Source of the DNA: Henckelia pumila
Lineage: Eukaryota; Streptophyta; Magnoliopsida; Lamiales; Gesneriaceae
Length of the DNA: 64,000 nucleotides
Direction: 5' to 3'
NCBI RefSeq assembly: GCF_033568475.1
Contig: NC_133123.1
Coordinates: 160,533,753 to 160,597,752 of the forward strand
This document shows, piece by piece, positions 58,144 to 64,000 of this stretch (position 1 is its first letter; every line of letters begins with the position of its first letter). Under the pieces are notes generated by a model. The model worked only from the letters and a program-made list of their open reading frames with translations, did not search any database and was not told the origin of the DNA. A program made the position numbers and the translations under genes.

Positions 58144-60238
58144 TTGGTTCAACTGAATTTTAAGCCTTTGTGAACAGATTGGGGTATCTTAGATTTACAG
58201 ATTCTATTGTTTTTCTCTAGCTTTAGCACATTTACGTTGAATTGCTAAGCTTCATGCATCCTTTTGGCACATAACTCTTTTGCAATACAAGTTATTCACA
58301 TACAATTTCCAATACATGTATATGATCAATTCACGTTTTTGGGTGGGATTTGTAAATCAATTGAAGGAAATATTTTAGTAAATAAATCAATTTTGAAAAG
58401 AGAAAAACAAAAAAATTAAAACCTCCAATAGTAATTTAAAAAGTTTAGAATTTAAAAATATATATTTGAAATCTTGATGTTTTTTTTATAGATACGAAGA
58501 AGGACAAATGTTAAATAATAATTATATAAACTTAATAACTATATCAATCTAATATTACTCGCTTTTTATTGGCTAAAAATGAATATTTTCAAATCCATAA
58601 ACAATGTAAAATGGAATTTTTTTACCAAAAGAAACTTTTTCAAATTGTACGTGAATAAAAGGGAAAGGTTTTTAAATTGTGAAATAACAACTTTTTTCTT
58701 TTATTTCATAGTTAGAGATATTAATGTAAAAGTTAGGAATTGAAAAATAGCTAGAGATATAAATGTAAAAGTGAGATACTAGCTTAGGACATAAAAGAAA
58801 AAAAAAAAGTTGGGGTTTATGCCTCTATGACTTGCTAATATAGTAATATATACTACATTGATTTGATTAACAACTAAAATGAAATTGATTATTTATTAAT
58901 CGAAAGTTAAATGAATTTAAGGCCAACATATGTAACCGAAAAGTTGCAAGTGGATGAAAATTGAAATCAGTAAAAACGTTTTTGATTGTGTGCGTATAAA
59001 ATAAATTATAAACAATAAACAATGCAATGTCTAAATAATAATACTAATTAGTAATAACCATTAGACGGATTAATAAGAAATGATATTTTAATAGTAAAAA
59101 CAATTATCAATAACAACCAAATACGGCACACATACATAAATAAATAAGAATGTATCTTTCCCAAAAAATGTACATAAGAAAAGAGTATATATAATGGAGA
59201 TACATCTATACCTTCATAAAAATATTGGTAGAAAAAATTTATTCATAATGAGTAGCAGCATGGTGGTGGTGTGTTCAGTGTTCCTGTCAAGATGTGAAAA
59301 AGTCATCTACCAAATATATGTATAAATATATATATCTAAAAGAAGTACGCATGTAGATCAAATTGCACTGAACTCATCCACCTTCTTCAAGAAATTATTA
59401 GAAGACGATTCTTTGAAGTTTGAAGTAATATTATTGTTTTGATTTAAATTCAATTCAATTGAATGATTAATTGTCTCTATTGAACTCTAATAACTACAAC
59501 ATTAATTGAATATATTTCACCCCTATATATAATTTACAATATTTCCTTCTTCCATAACTCTTATTCAGCTGATTTCTTATTTAACCTCTTTTTTTTCATT
59601 TTTCTATTCCAACTGGTTATGGAAAATTTTATAAATTGAAACTGTTTTTATGAATTTTTTTACTATTAGAAGTAAATGAAATTTGTTACATATATACTAA
59701 ACTTGAACTGAAATTAAAGAATTAGAACAAAATAAATATTGTATTGTAACATAAAAGCGATTTTTTTGTTTTTATTAAGTGTAAGCACATGATGTATTTT
59801 GAAAGAGATACCATGTAGACATGAAAAATTAATCCATGTTGCATTTATTTTAGGAAAATGAATAATACACGCATGGATATTTAAAAAATTAGGGCTATAA
59901 TTTTGGTTTAATTTTTGTAAATAATAGAACAATTGATTTGCATCTATTTTACGAAATTAAACCGCACACTCATGAAATTCACAAAATTTAAATTCACGGT
60001 CAAAGCCATGAATTGGTGCTATAATTATGCTTCTAAGTGGTTTTTTTCCCACCGACGACCACGGTTACTTGACATGATGATTTTATTTAATTGTTTTCGA
60101 AAAAATATATTTATTAATTTTCTTATTGCATTATAGTGGAAAACGCTTTAAAAATGACTGTTCAAAAAAAAAGGCCAATTAGACCAACCATTTGATTGCT
60201 CATCAATTTTAATTTTAAAAAATAAATACAAAAATTCA
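58144..60238. other. Gene-free AT-rich stretch
   Basis: 3' flank of the receptor kinase followed by about 2 kb of AT-rich sequence. No coding, RNA or mobile-element structure was recognised. Confidence 0.5.
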
Positions 60239-60398
60239 TGTGAGACGGTCTCGCGGGTCAATTTATGAGACCGATCTCTTATGTGGGTAATTGGGTTACT
60301 CGAAAAAAAAAATTGTTTTTTATTCTAAAAGTATTACTTTTTGAATATGAGCAGAGTTAATCTTTCTCACGGATAAATATCCATGAAACCGTCTCACA
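60239..60398. repeat. GAGACGGTCTC-ended MITE copy
   Basis: 160 bases with ends TGTGAGACGGTCTCG and, reversed, TGTGAGACGGTTTCA. Its inner TCTAAAAGTATTACTTTTTG matches the copy at 14694-15173. Being uninterrupted, it shows what that copy looked like before the younger MITE inserted. Confidence 0.7.
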
Positions 60399-61508
60399 AA
60401 AAACCTGCACAAAAATAAATTAGGAATGATATATAATATAGAGATAAATAATATATTGTAATAAATAAAATAATAGTTAATATAATATTCGGGTTGATTG
60501 ATATGTTATAGTTTGTTTGATTTGATTGATTAAATTTTAGATAAATGACAAATTATCATTTTGTGTTTTTAACAATTAATAAAATATCTTTATATTATTA
60601 TTTATAAAGGGTAATATTTTAATTTAAATTAAATAATTTGATTGATGTAAGATAAATAATTAATATATAAATAAATAATATATGAAAAAAAACATGAAAT
60701 AAGTTATCCATAGTAGATAAAAAATTGTCTTAAACCATCAAAACGTGACGTCACTTTTTTATATTAAAAAATATATATTTAATTTTGCGCTGTTTTTTCA
60801 GAATTTTTAGCTAATTTTTTTACCAACCCACCCCCAAAAACGGAATATCCATTCTTTAATTTTACTGCTCAATTAACTCTCCAAACAATTGAGTCATCAC
60901 CATCCAATCCAAAAATTCTTCAATCCCCAAACAATTGAGCCACCATCACCGGTGACTATGTTGTCGACTATGTTGCTGCTAACCCGTCCCGATCACTCCA
61001 TCGCCGACACCGAACTTTACATTTCAAACTTTGATTTGGACTGTAACTCATTGCCCACAATATTAAAATTTTCGAGCTTCAAATTGAACTCTAACCAAGT
61101 ACATATACACTAGTTTTTTTTATCTTTACATCCTTAGTTGGAACCGCCGTGCCACCGGTAACCAAATAAACATGTTACTCCCTATTAATTTACCATCATG
61201 CAAGTACCATTCCATTTAAACCAACATCAATCCCAACTGGTACTAATTATCTTGAATTTGGATACATGGTTTACAAGATCCATTGACAGAGACAAGTTGC
61301 AATTACCACCAACTCCCAACAAAATTAAATAAAAACTAACAAACAAATGTTCCACATCGTGCTATTTATATTTCTATTGCAAATGAACCATTTAAACACA
61401 TCGCACGAATCAAAGAACCATTGTGTATTCTCACCCGATGCATATCTAGGGAGGAACTCATGATTAAAGCTTTGAGAAAGACCTTGTCGTCTTTCCGGGC
61501 ACAGTCCA
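60399..61508. other. Intergenic stretch and transporter 3' flank
   Basis: AT-rich with no convincing gene. A 74-codon plus-strand frame at 60889-61113 (MSHHHPIQKFFNPQTIEPPS) has a serine/leucine composition but no recognisable domain, and its start lies in a low-complexity CAATTGAG repeat; I treat it as chance. 61440-61508 is probably the 3' untranslated region of the transporter gene. Confidence 0.45.
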
Positions 61509-64000
61509 TCAGACAGATGGGAAATATTTGTTGAGATTGAAGGGAAGGGAATAGAATTCCTCGCTTCTTGTGTCCGTCTTAAAGGTTCGGAACTTGTCCC
61601 ACCAATGTTTGCCTCTGTCTTTCCTTACTTGGCTATCTGGCTTGTGCAGAGTGGCGTCCAAAAAGTATGCTAGTATACTGGCCACGAAAGCTTCTGATGA
61701 GAAGGGGACGCTGACCATGTCGTTAAACTGCCAAGAACAAAGGAAGAAAGTGAGATTGCTGGTATGAGCAAAACTCAGTAACCTTTTGCTCAGAGATCCA
61801 AGTACTTGTGGCTGTGCTTACCCATCTGCCACCAGTGTTGACGGGACCAAATCCTTTAATAGCGGTGTACTCGTTGAAGTACTGGGGGATGGACAAGCCA
61901 AGAAAAATTGAAAATCCTAGTATGAATTTGTTCCGGAAACTGTTCAGCTGGCAGAATTGAAGGAAACTCAAGCCACCCGCGCCTGTGCGTTCACAAATGT
62001 AATGACATATCAGGCAAGTTGAAATATTTGACTATGCTCAGGTGCTTTTATCTGATTGTAAACACATACCAACGTAAGCAAAGAAGATACAATACAGGGC
62101 ACCCACGATAGATGTTGGAATTGAAGCAAAGACAGCTCCAAATTTCCCTGCAGACACATTTTTCTCATTATGGCGCATTTTGCAAGCAAAAGAATGAGAT
62201 TTCATCAGAAAGACTTGTGCACGCCGGGAAAGTTTTACCGAGAACAGAGAAGAAAAGCATGAATCCAGCAGATATCTGGACCACCCTTCGACTGCCAACA
62301 CGTGTCAGTGCTAACAGGCCAGCATTCTCACTGAAGGGAAGCACAGAAAGACAATATCTTATGGCCTGAAAAAATTCTTAGTAGTAACCTTGAAGCAATT
62401 TTAGTGACAATCTTACATAGATACTGAAGATCCATTGGCAGTTCCAAACACTCCCGATAATAAGATTGCAACGCCCTAACATACATTTGGAGGTTGAAAG
62501 AGAAATCAGGTTCTTCAAACTCTTTTCAAGGAATTTGTTGAGATAATCTGACCTTTTTGACAAGTGAGATTGATGTTAAGATGCATGGTTTACCTGCCAG
62601 CCTACTCCACGGCTGAGAATAGATGGTGGCAACGGGGTTGCACTGGCATATCTGGACACCGCAATAAAGCCACCAGTTGACTGCATATAACCATTGACAA
62701 CATGTTTAAGCAAAAGCAAGTTAACCATTTCTCGGCACGTCTGCCTGAATGAAAATATCAGTCTCCATGCACTGAAGACAATAAAGAAAGGAGAATCTTG
62801 AAGAGAAGTGAAAAAGGTAGACCTCCACAAGAGCAACAAATGCAGCCATCATCATAGCGAAGGCTTCACCAGCATCAAATGAAGGTGCTCCCCATTGAAA
62901 GGGATATGGAACTCGAATCCTGCACATGCAAACCAGCGATGATGATCATGAATAGAATTTTGTATCCTATTCGCTATATGTAAGTGACAATCAAGTATTC
63001 TTCACAGATGGATTTTATAGTGATAGTTTCTTCAGAACCGTGTGATTATATGAAACGAGCATAGAGTAAAACCAGTGAAAATAATATTACAATCAACAAG
63101 AAGAAGCCCGAGCTTACCAAGGAGCGGCATCAATAAGTCCAGCACGATCAGTTCTGCAACTTACTTGGGTCTTTGGTGGCCTCCCATTGTATGCACCACC
63201 CACGGTAAGTAGGTGAGCATAAATCCACACGATTACCACAGAGAACAACACAGCAAATCTGTCAAATATATGTTTTCCTGGACGTATGAGATGAACCAAG
63301 TACTGCAGAAACCACAATTACATGAGTATAAAAACTTGTCGTAATGGACAAACAAAGCAAAAATAGCCAAAATCAACTATCTGCTGGTACTTCTATCTAA
63401 AATTATGAGCTTTGTAGAGGAAAACCTTATGTAGAATTGTTCTCATAGATTATTAACAAGAACTTTTGTCAGACGTATAGGTTTGATTTTTACCTGAGAG
63501 AAAAGAACCAATAGAATGAGTTGTGGCAACCCAATTTCAATACATTTGGCAACCTGTTAGCACATGGAAAGGTCAAACACACTGGTTTATCATAATCAAA
63601 GGCAATATTCAAGTTAGAATTGGCCATACCACAGGAAAACCAAACTCATAGAGCCCAAAACCAACAAGAGAAACCAAAGGAACAACTGAGATTGGACTCA
63701 GAAATCTGCACCATTGTTAAACAAGTTGGATAGGTAATAAAGGAAGACTGGGAGAGAGAAAGTATTAAAGAGAAAATGCCATGAGCTAATCGTCAAAATT
63801 GTTTGCTAAGGATGACGGACATGCAAATTTGAATCTATGACATGGATGACACAATAATTTGAATTGTATCTTAAATAATTTTTGTGGCCAAACTGCAAAA
63901 TTCAATGAGTCTACATTCATATCGAGTACATAATTTAGACAAACCTTGCAACATTGCGCCAAAGCCCACTGAAACCTAGAACTATCTGAATGGTCGATGC
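61509..64000 (-). CDS. Nucleobase-ascorbate transporter, NAT6-like (5' end beyond the window)
   Basis: Eleven exons on the minus strand are visible: 63945-64000 (partial), 63630-63705, 63494-63553, 63118-63302, 62823-62919, 62594-62680, 62417-62475, 62239-62330, 62070-62147, 61823-61982 and 61509-61727. All have GT/AG ends and keep frame. The protein is a xanthine/uracil permease of the NAT family: FGLYEFGFP, DRFAVLFSVVIVWIYAHLLT, GEAFAMMMAAFVALVE, the family signature ENAGLLALTR (62330-62300), ASIPTSIVGALYC, GLSIPQYFNEYTAIKG and the tail SEEFYSLPFNLNKYFPSV. These match Arabidopsis NAT6/NAT5 closely. Such proteins sit in the plasma membrane with 12 or more helices and move nucleobases with protons; plant substrates are uncertain. 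No break is seen. The N-terminal quarter, including the QHYL motif, is to the right of the window. Confidence 0.93.

Noticed and set aside
60889-61113. 74-codon plus-strand frame
   Set aside because: Low-complexity start, no domain, no splice partner and no support from the neighbouring transporter gene.

Overview
This is nuclear DNA from a flowering plant, most likely a eudicot. It is AT-rich, has spliced genes with short introns, and carries plant Ty1/copia retrotransposons primed by initiator tRNA-Met, a plant CACTA transposon and plant receptor-kinase and transporter genes. The order is not certain; dispersed repeats with GAGACGGTCTC ends would suit an asterid such as a member of Lamiales, but that is a guess. 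No bacterial operon, tRNA, rRNA or CRISPR array was seen.

Layout, left to right. 1-4594: the 5' half of a SIRE-like copia element on the minus strand, running off the left edge. 4600-4760: a pectin methylesterase exon fragment stranded between two retroelements. 4795-14174: an almost whole Angela-like copia element (minus strand, 1.9 kb LTRs, target duplication ACCCT). 14694-15173: nested MITEs. 15618-16396: a broken copy of a cystatin-like gene. 16550-27951: an 11.4 kb CACTA transposon with a TNPD-type transposase and a second gene ending in a Ulp1-like protease domain. 28013-28976: a hAT remnant. 29465-34396: a Tork/TNT1-like copia element (minus strand, target duplication GATAG). 34476-34848: two foldback MITEs. 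35585-47088: a related copia pair, an old minus-strand element (target duplication CAAGA) that contains a plus-strand element with an inverted gag duplication.

The gene-bearing part starts at 47142. A seven-exon minus-strand gene (47142-48932, 342 codons, all splice phases compatible) encodes an acidic-linker protein with a cystatin-like domain and a C-terminal segment resembling the tail of plant Myb/SANT-like proteins. A decaying tandem copy (51876-52573) follows, and the broken copy at 15.6 kb is a third member. Next come an intronless FERONIA-type receptor kinase (55690-58143, plus) and the 3' eleven exons of a nucleobase-ascorbate transporter of the NAT6 type (61509 to the right edge, minus).

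How they fit together: the host genes are unrelated singletons plus one small local family. The left 47 kb is mostly mobile elements that landed in and beside this family, splitting its third member from the other two. By eye, LTR pairs differ by about 1.7% (29465 element), 2.5% (4795 element), 3% (36699 element) and 3.5% (35585 element), suggesting insertions within roughly the last one to three million years.
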